A stretch of DNA of 64,000 nt from RHKX01 sp041393495 (GCA_041393495.1 JAWKKA010000010.1:62001-126000); one strand, 5' to 3'; shown: positions 51,072 to 59,735, counted from the stretch's first letter. Made by a program: numbers and translations. The notes: generated by a model from the sequence alone, not told the origin.

Positions 51072-52016
51072 ATGGAGGCGATCCTCGAGCTCGATGCCCA
51101 GTACCGGGCGATCCGCGAGGAGGCGGGCCTGCTCGACCGCTCCGATCGGCCCCGGATCACGGTCAAGGGCAGCGAGGCGGCGGAGTTCCTGCAGGGCCAG
51201 GTGACCAACGACGTCGAGTCGCTCACGCCGGGCGCCGGCTGCTACGCGGCGTTGCTCGACCGCAAGGGCAAGGTCCGCGCCGACATGCGGATCCTCCGCA
51301 TCGCCGCGGATGAGTTCCTGATCGACACCGAGCCGGACACGGGCGACGTCCTCATTCGCCACCTCGGCACCTACAACGTCGGACGCGACGCGTCGGTCGA
51401 GCCGGACGGGACCGGGCGGGCCCTGCTGTCGCTCGTCGGCCCGCTGGCGGCGAAGCTCGCCGGTGACCTGCCGCCGGCGAGCGAGCACGCTCACCGCGAG
51501 GCGTTCGTCGCCGGCGTCCGCTGCACCGCGATCGCCACCGCAGACGGCATCGACCTGCTCGTACCCGCCGACGGCGCCGCGGCGGTTCGGTCCCACCTGA
51601 CCGGCGCCGGCGCCCAGCCGGTCGTCGAGGCGGCGGCCGAAATCGCGCGGGTGGAGGCCGGCCGGCCCCGGGTCGGACACGAGATCGACGCCGCGACGAT
51701 GCCCGCGGAGGCCGGCATCAACGACCGTGCCATCAGCTTCACGAAGGGTTGCTACATCGGCCAGGAGACCGTCGCACGCCTGCACTACAAGGGGAAGCCG
51801 AACCGCCACCTCCGCCGGCTGCGTCCCGAAGCGCCGGTGGCTGCCGGCGACCCGATCGTCGCCGGCGATCGCGCGGTCGGGAAGGTCGGGACGGCGGTGA
51901 TCTCCCCCGCCGAGGGACCACTCGCCCTCGCGATCGTCCGCCGCGAGGCCGAGCCGGGCTCGCGCGTCGTCGTCGGTGACGGCGTTGCGGCCGTCATCGA
52001 GACGGTCGGCGGCTGA
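51072..52016 (+). CDS. ygfZ: YgfZ/GcvT-type folate-binding protein
   Basis: 314 residues. Signature KGCYIGQETVARLHYKGK (about residues 225-242) marks YgfZ/IBA57-type proteins that use folate to support Fe-S enzyme maturation or repair. N-terminal GcvT-like blocks: DRPRITVKGSEAAEFLQGQV and GCYAALLDRKGKVRADMRIL. A TACAAT box 8 nt before ATG 51072 indicates a leaderless transcript. Two Fe-S radical-SAM domains (FbiC) are the nearest obvious clients, which is only a guess. Confidence 0.92.
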   Translation: MEAILELDAQYRAIREEAGLLDRSDRPRITVKGSEAAEFLQGQVTNDVESLTPGAGCYAALLDRKGKVRADMRILRIAADEFLIDTEPDTGDVLIRHLGTYNVGRDASVEPDGTGRALLSLVGPLAAKLAGDLPPASEHAHREAFVAGVRCTAIATADGIDLLVPADGAAAVRSHLTGAGAQPVVEAAAEIARVEAGRPRVGHEIDAATMPAEAGINDRAISFTKGCYIGQETVARLHYKGKPNRHLRRLRPEAPVAAGDPIVAGDRAVGKVGTAVISPAEGPLALAIVRREAEPGSRVVVGDGVAAVIETVGG

Positions 52017-52062
52017 GGCGGGCGGCGACGCTCGCCGCCCGGTCGGGTAGATTCGTCCGTGG

Positions 52063-52461
52063 ATGAGAGGTAGATGTGCCGTAGCGGGGCTGCTCGTCGC
52101 CGCCGTCTCGGTCGCGGGCTGCGGAGCCGAGGAGTTCCCGAACGACCCCCGGCCGCCGACGGCGGTCGAGCTCAGCGGCAAGATCGACAACCAGAAGGTG
52201 ACCGTCATCCCGAGCCGGGTCGGCGCGGGTCTTGCGACATTCACGATCACGAACCAGTCGGGCGACGACGTCCAGCTCGACTTCAGGGGCCCGAACAGGG
52301 CCCGGACCACCGAGATCCCGGCCGGCGGCGTCGGCGCCCTCCAGTTCGAGCTCGAGACCGGCGAGTACACGGTCGAGCCCGACGTGCCGACGATCAGCCC
52401 GGCGACGATGACGGTCGGTGCCGAGCGTCCGAGCGCCCGTAACGACCTGCTGCTGCCATAG
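52063..52461 (+). CDS. Small lipoprotein, unknown function
   Basis: 132 residues. A type II signal peptide: MRGRCAVAGLLVAAVSVAGC with lipobox VAGC at residue 20. The mature part is a single beta domain (KVTVIPSRVGAGLATFTITN, DDVQLDFRG, GALQFELETGEYTVEPD) resembling a small cupredoxin-like or Ig-like fold, without copper ligands. Surface anchoring is inferred. A TAGATT box lies 9 nt upstream of ATG 52063. Confidence 0.78.
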   Translation: MRGRCAVAGLLVAAVSVAGCGAEEFPNDPRPPTAVELSGKIDNQKVTVIPSRVGAGLATFTITNQSGDDVQLDFRGPNRARTTEIPAGGVGALQFELETGEYTVEPDVPTISPATMTVGAERPSARNDLLLP

Positions 52462-52506
52462 GTCGGGACGGGCTGAGCCGCCAGCGGCCGGCGTCGCGGG
52501 ACGGGC

Positions 52507-53832
52507 TCAGCCGCCGCCGGGATCGCCGTCGGCTTCGGCGACCAGCGCGTCGATCCGGTCGAGCTTCGCCTCGATCGCCCCGACCATCGCGTCGAGGCCG
52601 TTGCGCGCCTTGTCGGACGAGGTCTTGATGCCCGTCAGCGTCGAGCGGATCGCCTGTGCCTGCTTGAGGCAGGAGACCGCCTCCTCGGTCGCCGCCCGCA
52701 CCTCGCCGGCGTCCACCGTCAGCTCGCGATCGCGCGTCATCGAAACTCGCGCCGCGGCCAGCCGGTAGGCGACGCCGAGCGCCAGCGAGTCCGGGTCGTC
52801 GCGGTCGACGGCAACGATCAGCTTGTTGCCCTCGTACTCGCGAAGCGGCTCGCGACCCGCCGGGATCCGCTCCTCGCCGGCGACGACGAGGACCCCGAAC
52901 GACGCGGCGCGGGCGGCCATCGCCTCGTCGAGCTCCTGCCAGGCGACGTTCTTGGTCAGCTTCTTGTCCTTGACCTCGAAGGCGATCCGGCCCGTCGCCG
53001 GACCCTCCGCGGCCCCGAGCTCGACGAGCACGTCGCCCTTCCTGCCACCGCCCTCGGCCTCCTCGGCGCCGGTGTGGGTCGCGCAGTCGCCGCGTGCCGA
53101 GGCGATCGCCGCGACGGCCTCGGCGACGCGCTCCTCGAAGCTGAATCCCTTGCGGGTACCGGCCTCCTCGGCCGCAGCGACCCGCCGCTCGCCCTCGGCG
53201 CGCTCGAGCAGGCGCGAGATCCGCTCGTTCAGGTCGGCGATGTGCTGCTGCATTCCCCGCGACTCGCTGCGGTGGCTCTCGCGCAACTCCTCGATCCGCT
53301 TGCGGTGCCGGTCCTCGGCATCGACCATCGCCTTCGCGGAACGCATCTGCGCGGCGACGAGCGGATTGCTCGCGTCCTCGGCGGTCAGCAAGCGCTGCAG
53401 CTCGGTCTGGTGGTGGCGGATCGCGGTGACGAGCATCTCCTTGATCTCGCCCTGCACCGAGTCGGCGCGGTCGACGTCGAACTTCTCGGCGATGTGGCCG
53501 GCGATCGTGGCGCTGCCCGACTCGAGCGTCTCGCTGAGGTCCTCGTGGAGGCGGCCGACCCGCTCCTCGAAGACGCGCTGGACGTAGTCGACGTTGGTGG
53601 CGGTGCCCTCGGAGTCGATCACGCGGGCGCCGATCTCGATCGCCTTGGTGACCGTCTCGACCGCGGCCGAGCCGGCCTCGGCACGCTCGCGAACGACCCT
53701 GGCGGCGCGCTCGTCGGCGACGGTCAGCCCCTCGATCACGATCCGGTCGTCGATCGCGCGAACCGACGCCGGCCCGTCGTCGAGCGGCAGCTGACCGGAG
53801 CTCTCGAAGGGGTGTCGCGGGGAGGCTTCCAT
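52507..53832 (-). CDS. Coiled-coil protein with C-terminal PD-(D/E)XK-like nuclease domain
   Basis: 441 residues. Residues about 40-250 are largely helical and coiled coil (ERLHxDLSETLESG, AEDRHRKRIEELRESHRSES, LNERISRLLERAEGERR). The next domain, starting GFSFEERVAEAVAAIASARGD, contains KGDVLVEL, then RIAFEVKDKKLTK and a strand ASFGVLVVAGEERIP. Asp followed by Glu-x-Lys is the PD-(D/E)XK nuclease pattern, and the arrangement resembles DUF2130 proteins. A helical C-terminal tail follows. Nuclease activity is inferred from three residues only. ATG 53832 chosen; longer starts possible. No methylase or other defence gene is adjacent. Confidence 0.7.
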   Translation of the reverse strand: MEASPRHPFESSGQLPLDDGPASVRAIDDRIVIEGLTVADERAARVVRERAEAGSAAVETVTKAIEIGARVIDSEGTATNVDYVQRVFEERVGRLHEDLSETLESGSATIAGHIAEKFDVDRADSVQGEIKEMLVTAIRHHQTELQRLLTAEDASNPLVAAQMRSAKAMVDAEDRHRKRIEELRESHRSESRGMQQHIADLNERISRLLERAEGERRVAAAEEAGTRKGFSFEERVAEAVAAIASARGDCATHTGAEEAEGGGRKGDVLVELGAAEGPATGRIAFEVKDKKLTKNVAWQELDEAMAARAASFGVLVVAGEERIPAGREPLREYEGNKLIVAVDRDDPDSLALGVAYRLAAARVSMTRDRELTVDAGEVRAATEEAVSCLKQAQAIRSTLTGIKTSSDKARNGLDAMVGAIEAKLDRIDALVAEADGDPGGG

Positions 53833-53917
53833 CGGGCTTTCCAAGGTAGTCGCGCCCCCGGATGCCTTTCTGACGTGCTCGACATCACACATCGGAATCC
53901 TGCGAGGGTGCAATCAT

Positions 53918-53931
53918 TGCGTCGATGCAAA
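53918..53931. promoter_or_regulatory. Imperfect palindrome over the MarR start codon
   Basis: TTGCGTC-GATGCAA, one mismatch, overlapping ATG 53925. The position and the MarR-like TTGC-N6-GCAA form suggest autorepression of the MarR/efflux operon. Confidence 0.4.
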
Positions 53932-54425
53932 GATCTTCGGAAGCCCCTGCCGCCGCGATCACCCCGGCCGTGGCGGACCTCGTCTACGCGCTGCTGCGCG
54001 CCGTCCTCCTCACCCCCGAGGACGATCGTTTCGGTGTGATCGAGGAGAACGACCTCACCGTCACGCAGGTCCGGGCGACCATGAAGCTGGCCTGCGCCGA
54101 CCCGGCGCCGCTTGCCGGCGGCCAGGTCGCGGAGCGGATCGGTGCCTCGCCGGCCGCGGTGAGCCGCGCGCTCGAAGGGCTCGTCCGCAAGGGGCTCGTG
54201 AGCCGGCGGGAGAGCGAGGAGGATCGTCGCGTCCGACTCTTCTCGATCACCGATCGGGGCCGCGAGCTGGCGGACGACCTCGTCGCGCTGCGCCGCGCCC
54301 AGATCGACCGCTACCTCGACACGCTCGATGCCGAGCAGCGCGACCGGATCGGGGTCGCGCTCGCCCCGCTCGTCGCCGAGGGCGCGTTGGGCGACGACCC
54401 CCGAGACGAAGGAGACGCGGCTTGA
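53925..54425 (+). CDS. MarR-family transcriptional regulator
   Basis: 166 residues. The winged helix includes LAGGQVAERIGASPAAVSRALEGLVRKGLVSRRESEEDRRVRLFSITDRGRELA, the recognition helix and wing typical of MarR. Flanking helices form the dimer. Its stop overlaps the TTG start of the MFS exporter (TTGA), so this is a two-gene regulator/efflux operon in which MarR probably represses both until a drug-like ligand binds. Confidence 0.92.
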   Translation: MQRSSEAPAAAITPAVADLVYALLRAVLLTPEDDRFGVIEENDLTVTQVRATMKLACADPAPLAGGQVAERIGASPAAVSRALEGLVRKGLVSRRESEEDRRVRLFSITDRGRELADDLVALRRAQIDRYLDTLDAEQRDRIGVALAPLVAEGALGDDPRDEGDAA

Positions 54426-56110
54426 CGCAACGATTCGGCCACCTGATCACAGAGGAGAACGCCAAGTGGTGGACGCTCGCGGCGATGTGCTTCGCGCTGT
54501 TCATGATCATGCTCGACAACACGGTCATGAACGTGGCGCTGCCGTCGATCCAGAAGGACCTCGGCGCCTCGATCTCCTCGCTCGAGTGGGTCATCAACGG
54601 CTACAGCCTCTCGTTCGCCGTCCTCCTCGCCACGGGTGGCCGGCTCGGCGACATCCTCGGCCGGCGGCGGATGTTCCTGGCCGGCGTCGTCATCTTCGCG
54701 GCCTCGTCGGCGACCGCCGGCCTGGCGCCGTCGACCGCCGCGCTCGTCGCCAGCCGCGTCGCCCAGGGCGTCGGCGCGGCGCTGATGATGCCGGCGACGC
54801 TCTCGATCATCACCAACGCCTTCCCGCCCGCCGAGCGCGGCCGCGCGATCGGCACCTGGGCCGGCGTCTCGGCGCTCGCGCTCGCGATCGGCCCGCTGCT
54901 CGGCGGCTTTCTCACCGAGCACGTCTCCTGGCGGGCGATCTTCTACCTGAACATCCCCGTCGCCGCCGGGGCCGTCGTCACCGCGCTCTTCGCGGTCCGC
55001 GAGTCCCGCGACGAGACCGTCGGCCGCGAGATCGACTGGGGCGGCACCGCCGTGCTCACCGCCGGGCTCACCGCTGGCGTCCTCGCGCTGATCGAGGGCA
55101 ACACCTGGGGCTGGGGCTCGGAGCGGATCATCGCCCTGCTCGCCGCCTCGGTCGCGCTCCTCGCCGTCTTCGGGTGGATGGAGGGCAGGGTCCGGGCGCC
55201 GATCGTCCAGTTCGAGTTCCTCCGCAACCGCGACTTCCTCGGCGCCACGACCGTCGCTTTCATCATCTCGTTCGCGATGCTCGGGATGTTCTTCTTCATG
55301 GCGCTGTACATCCAGAACATCCTCGGCTACTCGCCGCTGGAGGCCGGCGTCCGCTTCCTGCCGACGACGCTGGTGATCATGGTCGTCGCCCCGATCGCGG
55401 GGCGGATGACGGATCGGATCGGTGCCCGCCCGCCGATCGTCGCCGGGCTCGCGATCGTCGCCGTCTCGCTGTTCATGCAGGCACAGATCACCGACACGTC
55501 CGGCTTCAGCTCGCTGCTGGTCCCGTTCATCCTGATGGGCCTGGGGATCGGGCTGACGATGTCGCCGATGTCGACGGCGGCGATGAACGCCGTCGATGTG
55601 ACGAAGTCAGGCCTCGCCTCGGGGCTGCTCTCGATGTCGCGGATGGTCGGCGGCACCTTTGGCGTCGCGGTCCTCGGGGCGATCTTCCAGGGCCACAGCA
55701 GGGCGGTGCTCGAGCAGGGCCTCCGCGGCGCCGGGCTCCCGGCCTCGCAGATCAAGTCGATGTCGGAGCAGCTCGGCAGCGGCGGCCTCAAGCAGACCCT
55801 CGACGCGATGCCGCCACACGTGGCCGAGCAGGCGGCCGGGGCGACCCGTGACGCGTTCATCTCGGGCCTGACGACGTCGATCGGCATCTCCGCCGCGGTC
55901 GCCGCGGCGGGCGCCGTCCTGGCGCTGTTTCTGATCGCCTCCCGGCGCCCACAGCCAATCAGCGACGGCGGCGCGGAAGCGGCCGGCGCAGCGGGCGGCG
56001 AAGCGGCCGGCGCGGCAGGCGGCGAAGCGGCCGGGGCGGCGGCCGACGGGGCGGCGGCCGGCAGGGCTTCCCCGGTAGCGGGGAAGCCGGCTCGCGAACC
56101 GGCCCGGTAG
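54422..56110 (+). CDS. DHA2 (EmrB/QacA)-type MFS drug exporter
   Basis: 562 residues with 14 predicted spans. Motifs: LDNTVMNVALPSIQKDLGAS (motif D1), LATGGRLGDILGRRRMFLAG (motif A), GVGAALMMPATLSIITNAF, GPLLGGFLTEHVSWRAIFYLN (motif C). The C-terminus is a low-complexity tail of 8-residue repeats (GGEAAGAA, three times), encoded by 24-bp tandem repeats. Start TTG 54422 is coupled to MarR. Proton-driven export of amphipathic compounds is the family role. Confidence 0.92.
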   Translation: MTQRFGHLITEENAKWWTLAAMCFALFMIMLDNTVMNVALPSIQKDLGASISSLEWVINGYSLSFAVLLATGGRLGDILGRRRMFLAGVVIFAASSATAGLAPSTAALVASRVAQGVGAALMMPATLSIITNAFPPAERGRAIGTWAGVSALALAIGPLLGGFLTEHVSWRAIFYLNIPVAAGAVVTALFAVRESRDETVGREIDWGGTAVLTAGLTAGVLALIEGNTWGWGSERIIALLAASVALLAVFGWMEGRVRAPIVQFEFLRNRDFLGATTVAFIISFAMLGMFFFMALYIQNILGYSPLEAGVRFLPTTLVIMVVAPIAGRMTDRIGARPPIVAGLAIVAVSLFMQAQITDTSGFSSLLVPFILMGLGIGLTMSPMSTAAMNAVDVTKSGLASGLLSMSRMVGGTFGVAVLGAIFQGHSRAVLEQGLRGAGLPASQIKSMSEQLGSGGLKQTLDAMPPHVAEQAAGATRDAFISGLTTSIGISAAVAAAGAVLALFLIASRRPQPISDGGAEAAGAAGGEAAGAAGGEAAGAAADGAAAGRASPVAGKPAREPAR

Positions 56111-56133
56111 ATCAGCCGCCCGGGGTGGAGCAT

Positions 56134-56160
56134 CGCTGGGGTGGATCGCGACGGATCGGC
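56134..56160. repeat. 30-bp dispersed element, inverted and slightly shortened copy
   Basis: CGCTGGGGTGGATCGCGACG followed by GATCGGC; its reverse complement matches the copy at 39331 apart from a 3-bp gap. Intergenic between the MFS stop and the crotonyl-CoA carboxylase/reductase start. Confidence 0.7.
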
Positions 56161-56243
56161 GTCGCCACGGACCCCGGCAGAGCGCCCGGCATCCCGTCGC
56201 GTACCATCCCGGCCGCCTCAGAACCGTCGAACCGAGGAGAACC

Positions 56244-57500
56244 GTGGCCGTAGACATTGCCGAAGTCGCCAAGCTGGACGTCGAGCCGGGGAGCCTGCCC
56301 GCGCAGATGGCGGCCTGGGTGATCCGTGAGGAGCGCCAGGGCGAGCCCAAGGACGCCTTCCAGGTCGAGGAGGTCGAAGTCCCCGAGCCCGGCGCCTTCG
56401 AGGTGATCGTCCGCGTGATGGCCGCCGGCGTCAACTTCAACAACGTCTGGGCGGCGCTCGGCAAGCCGGTGCCGGTGTTCGGCTACGGCGATCACCCCCA
56501 ATACGGCCACCACATCGGCGGCTCCGACGCGAGCGGGGTCGTCTGGAAGGTCGGCGCCGGCGTCACCAACTGGAAGCCCGGCGACGAGGTCGTCATCCAC
56601 TGCAACCAGGCCTCCTACGAGGACGTCGAGGTGCACGGGCTCGACCCGATGGCGGCGCCTTCGCAGGTGATCTGGGGCTACGAGACGACCTGGGGCAGCT
56701 TCGCCCAGTTCACCAAGGTCCAGGCCCAGCAGCTCCTGCCGAAGCCGGAGAACCTCTCCTGGGTCGACTGCTCGGCCTACGGGCTGACCTACTTCACCGC
56801 CTACCGGATGCTGATGGACCGCGCCCGGATCCAGGCCGGCCACAACGTCCTGATCTGGGGCGCGGCGGGCGGGCTCGGGGTCTTCGCGACGCAGCTCTGC
56901 AAGGCCGCGGGCGCGAACGCCGTCGGCGTCGTCTCGTCGTCGGAGAAGGGCGAGCTCGTCAAGCAGCTCGGCGCCGTCGACTACATCGACCGCAACGAGT
57001 TCAACGGGATGATGCGGACCGGCAACGAGACCGCGGACGAGGAGAAGGCCCGCTTCAAGGAGTCGCGCGCGTTCGCCAAGCGCGTCAAGGAGATCCTCGG
57101 CGACGCGCCTGACATCGTCTTCGAGCACGTCGGCCGGGCGACGTTCCCGACCTCGGTGTTCACCGTCAAGCCGTTCGGCAAGGTCGTGATCTGCGGCGCC
57201 ACCTCCGGCTACACGCTCGATTTCGACGTCCGCTACCTGTGGATGAAGCAGAAGGAGATCCTCGGCTCGCACTTCGCGAACGCCTACGAGTGCATGCGCG
57301 CCAACCAGCTCATGGCCGAGGGCAAGGTGCGGCCGGTGCTGTCGAAGTCGATGGGGTTCGAGGGCGTGCCGGAGGCGCATCAGATGATGCACGAGAACCG
57401 GCACTCGGGCAAGATCACGATCCGCGTCGGCGCCACCGACGACCACGTCGGCAAGACGGCCCCGGGCGACGGCGCGATCTGGGCCGAGGTCGGCGCGTAG
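56244..57500 (+). CDS. ccr: Crotonyl-CoA carboxylase/reductase
   Basis: 418 residues, medium-chain reductase family. Converts crotonyl-CoA, CO2 and NADPH to (2S)-ethylmalonyl-CoA. Family blocks: AAGVNFNNVWAALGKPVPVF, YGHHIGGSDASGVVWKVG, QVIWGYETTWGSFAQF (CO2/substrate Glu), the NADPH loop IWGAAGGLGVFATQLCKAAG (about 206), and GSHFANAYECMRAN, whose His corresponds to the CO2-binding His of characterised enzymes. Start GTG 56244 follows CGAGGAGAA. With the mutase at 61480 this marks the ethylmalonyl-CoA pathway. Confidence 0.94.
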   Translation: MAVDIAEVAKLDVEPGSLPAQMAAWVIREERQGEPKDAFQVEEVEVPEPGAFEVIVRVMAAGVNFNNVWAALGKPVPVFGYGDHPQYGHHIGGSDASGVVWKVGAGVTNWKPGDEVVIHCNQASYEDVEVHGLDPMAAPSQVIWGYETTWGSFAQFTKVQAQQLLPKPENLSWVDCSAYGLTYFTAYRMLMDRARIQAGHNVLIWGAAGGLGVFATQLCKAAGANAVGVVSSSEKGELVKQLGAVDYIDRNEFNGMMRTGNETADEEKARFKESRAFAKRVKEILGDAPDIVFEHVGRATFPTSVFTVKPFGKVVICGATSGYTLDFDVRYLWMKQKEILGSHFANAYECMRANQLMAEGKVRPVLSKSMGFEGVPEAHQMMHENRHSGKITIRVGATDDHVGKTAPGDGAIWAEVGA

Positions 57501-57546
57501 GGCGGGCGCCGGCGAGCCCGGGCACGTTCGGCACGTTCGGCACGTC

Positions 57547-57690
57547 GGCCGGGGGCGCCGGCGGGCCCGGGCCACGGTCGGCACGTTGGCCGGGGGCGCC
57601 GGCGGGCCCGGGCCGAGTCGGCGCGTGGGCCGGGCGCCGGCGGGCCCGATCCGAGTCGGCGCGTGGGCCGGGCGCCGGCGTGCCGGTGCG
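57547..57690. repeat. About 40-bp GC-rich tandem repeat, 3-4 units
   Basis: Units start GGCCGGGGGCGCCGGCGGGC and end in CGGTCGGCACGTT or CGAGTCGGCGCGTG, with period drifting from about 41 to 38 bp. It follows a short GGCACGTTC direct repeat right after the ccr stop. The 308-bp gap 57501-57808 holds no gene that I can see. Confidence 0.8.
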
Positions 57691-57808
57691 AAGCCGGGCG
57701 ACCCTGCGACCAGTGGACGCGACAGCCGACGCGACCGTCTCCCCGATGGCGCGGGTTTCGCCTGCGTTCACCGCCGCAGCCGCCCGGGGTCAATAAGATG
57801 CGCGGCCG

Positions 57809-58108
57809 ATGGCCGAGGTCAACGTCGTCAACTGGCACATCAACCCGCTCCGGGCCGACCGCTGGTACGCGGTCTGGATGCCGGCGCTCGAGCGCGCCCC
57901 CTCGTTCGGCGCCCGGTCGTTCACGCTGACCCGCTCCGAGGAGGACCATCTGCATTTCCTGCAGACGACCGTCTGGGAGAGCCGTAGCGACTTCGAGCGG
58001 TTCTGGGCCTCCGACGAGGTCGCCAGGGCCCGCGAGGCGACGATCGACTGGTACAACAAGCCGGTCTACCCGGTCTGGCACGTGCTGATCGCCGCCGAGC
58101 GAGACTGA
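57809..58108 (+). CDS. Dimeric alpha-beta-barrel-like protein, unknown function
   Basis: 99 residues. Pattern of a ferredoxin-like dimeric alpha-beta barrel: VNVVNWHINPLRADRWYAVW, ARSFTLTRSEEDHLHFLQTT, VWESRSDFERFWASDEVARA. This resembles antibiotic-biosynthesis-monooxygenase or EthD-like proteins, but no catalytic residue set is clear. TAAGAT lies 9 nt before ATG 57809. The neighbouring LysR gene is convergent. Confidence 0.72.
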   Translation: MAEVNVVNWHINPLRADRWYAVWMPALERAPSFGARSFTLTRSEEDHLHFLQTTVWESRSDFERFWASDEVARAREATIDWYNKPVYPVWHVLIAAERD

Positions 58109-58144
58109 CCGGTTCGACCGGCATCGCCCGCGCGGCCGGCTCGG

Positions 58145-59074
58145 TCAGGCGGCCACCGGCTCCGCCTCGCCGGCGAGCTCGGCGCCGGCCTCGGCGAGCG
58201 TCTCGACCATCGCCTGCGCGGCGACGCTCCGCGAGCCGGCGTCGAGCGTGACCGCCCAGACGCGGCGGATCGGCGGGTCGGGAACGACCTCGACGAGGGC
58301 GATCTCCGGGCTCGGCAGCATCAACGCCAGGTCGGGGATCAGCGTCACACCCATCCCGGCGGAGACGAGCGCCTGCATGACCGTGTAGTCGTTGCTCTCG
58401 TAGGCGACGTCGGGGACGAACCCGGCCCGCTCGCAGGACCGCAGGGTGAGCTGCCGGCACGAGGTCTCGCTGCTCCCGCAGAGCCACGACTCGCCGGCGA
58501 GCTCGGCGAGCTCGGCGGCCTCGCGGCCGGCGAGTCGGTGGTCGGGCGGCAACGCCAGGTGCATGCGCTCGTCGATTACCGGCGTCATCGCCAGGTCGGG
58601 GTCGGAGCCGAACGGCGCGATCTCGAAGTCGTAGACGACGCCGACATCGAAGCGGCCGCGCCGCAGGGCGGGCAGCGCCTCCTCGGGCTCGGCCTCGGTC
58701 AGGCTCAGCCTGATCCCGGGATGAGCGGCCCGAAAGCGCGCGATCGCGCGGGTGACGACCGTCGCGCTGGCGCTGGCGAAGCTGACCATCCGCAGCTCGC
58801 CGGCCTCGAGGCCCGACAGCGACGCGAGATCGCGCTCGGCCTGCTCGAGCCGGGCCATCGCCGACTCGGCATGGCCGACGAGGACCCGGCCGGCATCGGT
58901 CAGGACCGGGCCGCCGCGCAGTCGCAGCACGAGCGGCTCGCCGACCTCGGCTTCGAGGTTGGCGATCTGCTGGCTGACGGCGGACTGGGAGACGTAGAGA
59001 TCGTCGGCAGCCGCCGAGAACGAGCCGTGCTCGGCGACGGCGCGGAGGACGCGGAGCCGCTTCAGATCCAACAT
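58145..59074 (-). CDS. LysR-family transcriptional regulator
   Basis: 309 residues. N-terminal helix-turn-helix RLRVLRAVAEHGSFSAAADDLYVSQSAVSQQIANLEAEVG, then a periplasmic-binding-protein-like effector domain (LRMVSFASASATVVTRAIAR, LTEAEPEEALPALRRGRFDV, SAGMGVTLIPDLALM). TAAGCT 8 nt before ATG 59074 points to leaderless transcription. It is divergent from the small Arg-rich gene at 59184, the usual layout for a LysR regulator and its target. Confidence 0.93.
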   Translation of the reverse strand: MLDLKRLRVLRAVAEHGSFSAAADDLYVSQSAVSQQIANLEAEVGEPLVLRLRGGPVLTDAGRVLVGHAESAMARLEQAERDLASLSGLEAGELRMVSFASASATVVTRAIARFRAAHPGIRLSLTEAEPEEALPALRRGRFDVGVVYDFEIAPFGSDPDLAMTPVIDERMHLALPPDHRLAGREAAELAELAGESWLCGSSETSCRQLTLRSCERAGFVPDVAYESNDYTVMQALVSAGMGVTLIPDLALMLPSPEIALVEVVPDPPIRRVWAVTLDAGSRSVAAQAMVETLAEAGAELAGEAEPVAA

Positions 59075-59082
59075 ATGAGGAC

Positions 59083-59111
59083 AGCTTATCAGCTCCCATA
59101 GCGGAATCTAT
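59083..59111. promoter_or_regulatory. LysR intergenic control region
   Basis: Contains the LysR -10 candidate TAAGCT (minus strand, 59088-59083) and the inverted repeat ATAG-CGGAAT-CTAT at 59098-59111. The stretch is much more AT-rich than its surroundings. LysR boxes are typically short dyads of this kind; binding is inferred. Confidence 0.4.
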
Positions 59112-59183
59112 TGCGCTTATACGGCTGAATCGGCACCCTGGGTCCCAGACCGCGACCGGACCAGATTCCGAAGGAGGTAGGCC

Positions 59184-59366
59184 ATGACGAGCTCGACCGT
59201 GATCGCACAACTGCATCTGAACGCCTTCGAAGAGCGGCAGCGCGAGGGGACCGAGCAGGGTCCCCGGCAGGCCCGCAAGGGCCGGCGCCGGCGCCTCCGG
59301 CGGCGCTCCCGCGGCTCCCTCGGCGGCTCGCCGCCCGGCGCCGGCGGCCGGCTGCTGCAGCTCTGA
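59184..59366 (+). CDS. Small Arg-rich protein, unknown function
   Basis: 60 residues: MTSSTVIAQLHLNAFEERQR, then a strongly basic middle (RKGRRRRLRRRSRGS) and a Gly/Pro-rich end. The ribosome site AAGGAGGT, 5 nt before the ATG, is perfect, which argues that it is translated. Its gene is divergent from LysR and may be the LysR target. The basic segment suggests nucleic-acid or ribosome association; this is composition only. Confidence 0.6.
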   Translation: MTSSTVIAQLHLNAFEERQREGTEQGPRQARKGRRRRLRRRSRGSLGGSPPGAGGRLLQL

Positions 59367-59422
59367 GGACGGTGCGGGCGCCCGGATCCGGGCGCCCGTC
59401 GGCCGGTCCGCCCGGGACGATT

Positions 59423-59463
59423 CCTCAGTGCTGCTCGAGCCGATCCCTCAGTGCTGCTCGAGC
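59423..59463. repeat. Duplicated 3' end of clpS (18 bp, period 23)
   Basis: CCTCAGTGCTGCTCGAGC occurs at 59423-59440 and again at 59446-59463; the second copy holds the clpS stop and last codons. The pattern matches the tandem copying of the M1 peptidase stop region at 26918. Confidence 0.85.
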
Positions 59464-59735
59464 GGCGCCATCGTCAGCCCCGCCGCCTTGAGCTGCTCCC
59501 AGTAGAGCTCGGCGGGCTCCCGCATTCCGCTCCAGACGATCGCCTGGCCGGTGTTGTGGATCGTGTTCGCGAAGGCCATCCCGTTGTCGTAGCTGAGGCC
59601 GGGGATCACCCGGGCGAGCGTCGCGGCGACGTGCTCGAAGGTGTTGTGGTCGTCGTTGCGGACGATCACCCGCCAGCCGCCCTCGCCGGAGCCGGGCCCG
59701 GCCGTCCGCGGTCGCTCGATCGTCTCGGTGCTCAT
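59448..59735 (-). CDS. clpS: ATP-dependent Clp protease adaptor ClpS
   Basis: 95 residues. Delivers N-degron substrates to a Clp ATPase. Core: WRVIVRNDDHNTFEHVAATL (substrate pocket Asn-Asp region), ANTIHNTGQAIVWSGMREPA, and EQLKAAGLTMAPLEQ at the end. The N-terminal 20 residues are disordered. Far from the clpP/clpX genes at 3-6 kb but functionally linked; actinobacterial ClpS usually works with ClpC, which is not in the window. Confidence 0.9.
   Translation of the reverse strand: MSTETIERPRTAGPGSGEGGWRVIVRNDDHNTFEHVAATLARVIPGLSYDNGMAFANTIHNTGQAIVWSGMREPAELYWEQLKAAGLTMAPLEQH

Noticed and set aside
52507..53832. Restriction-modification locus
   Set aside because: No methyltransferase or specificity gene near the PD-(D/E)XK-like protein.
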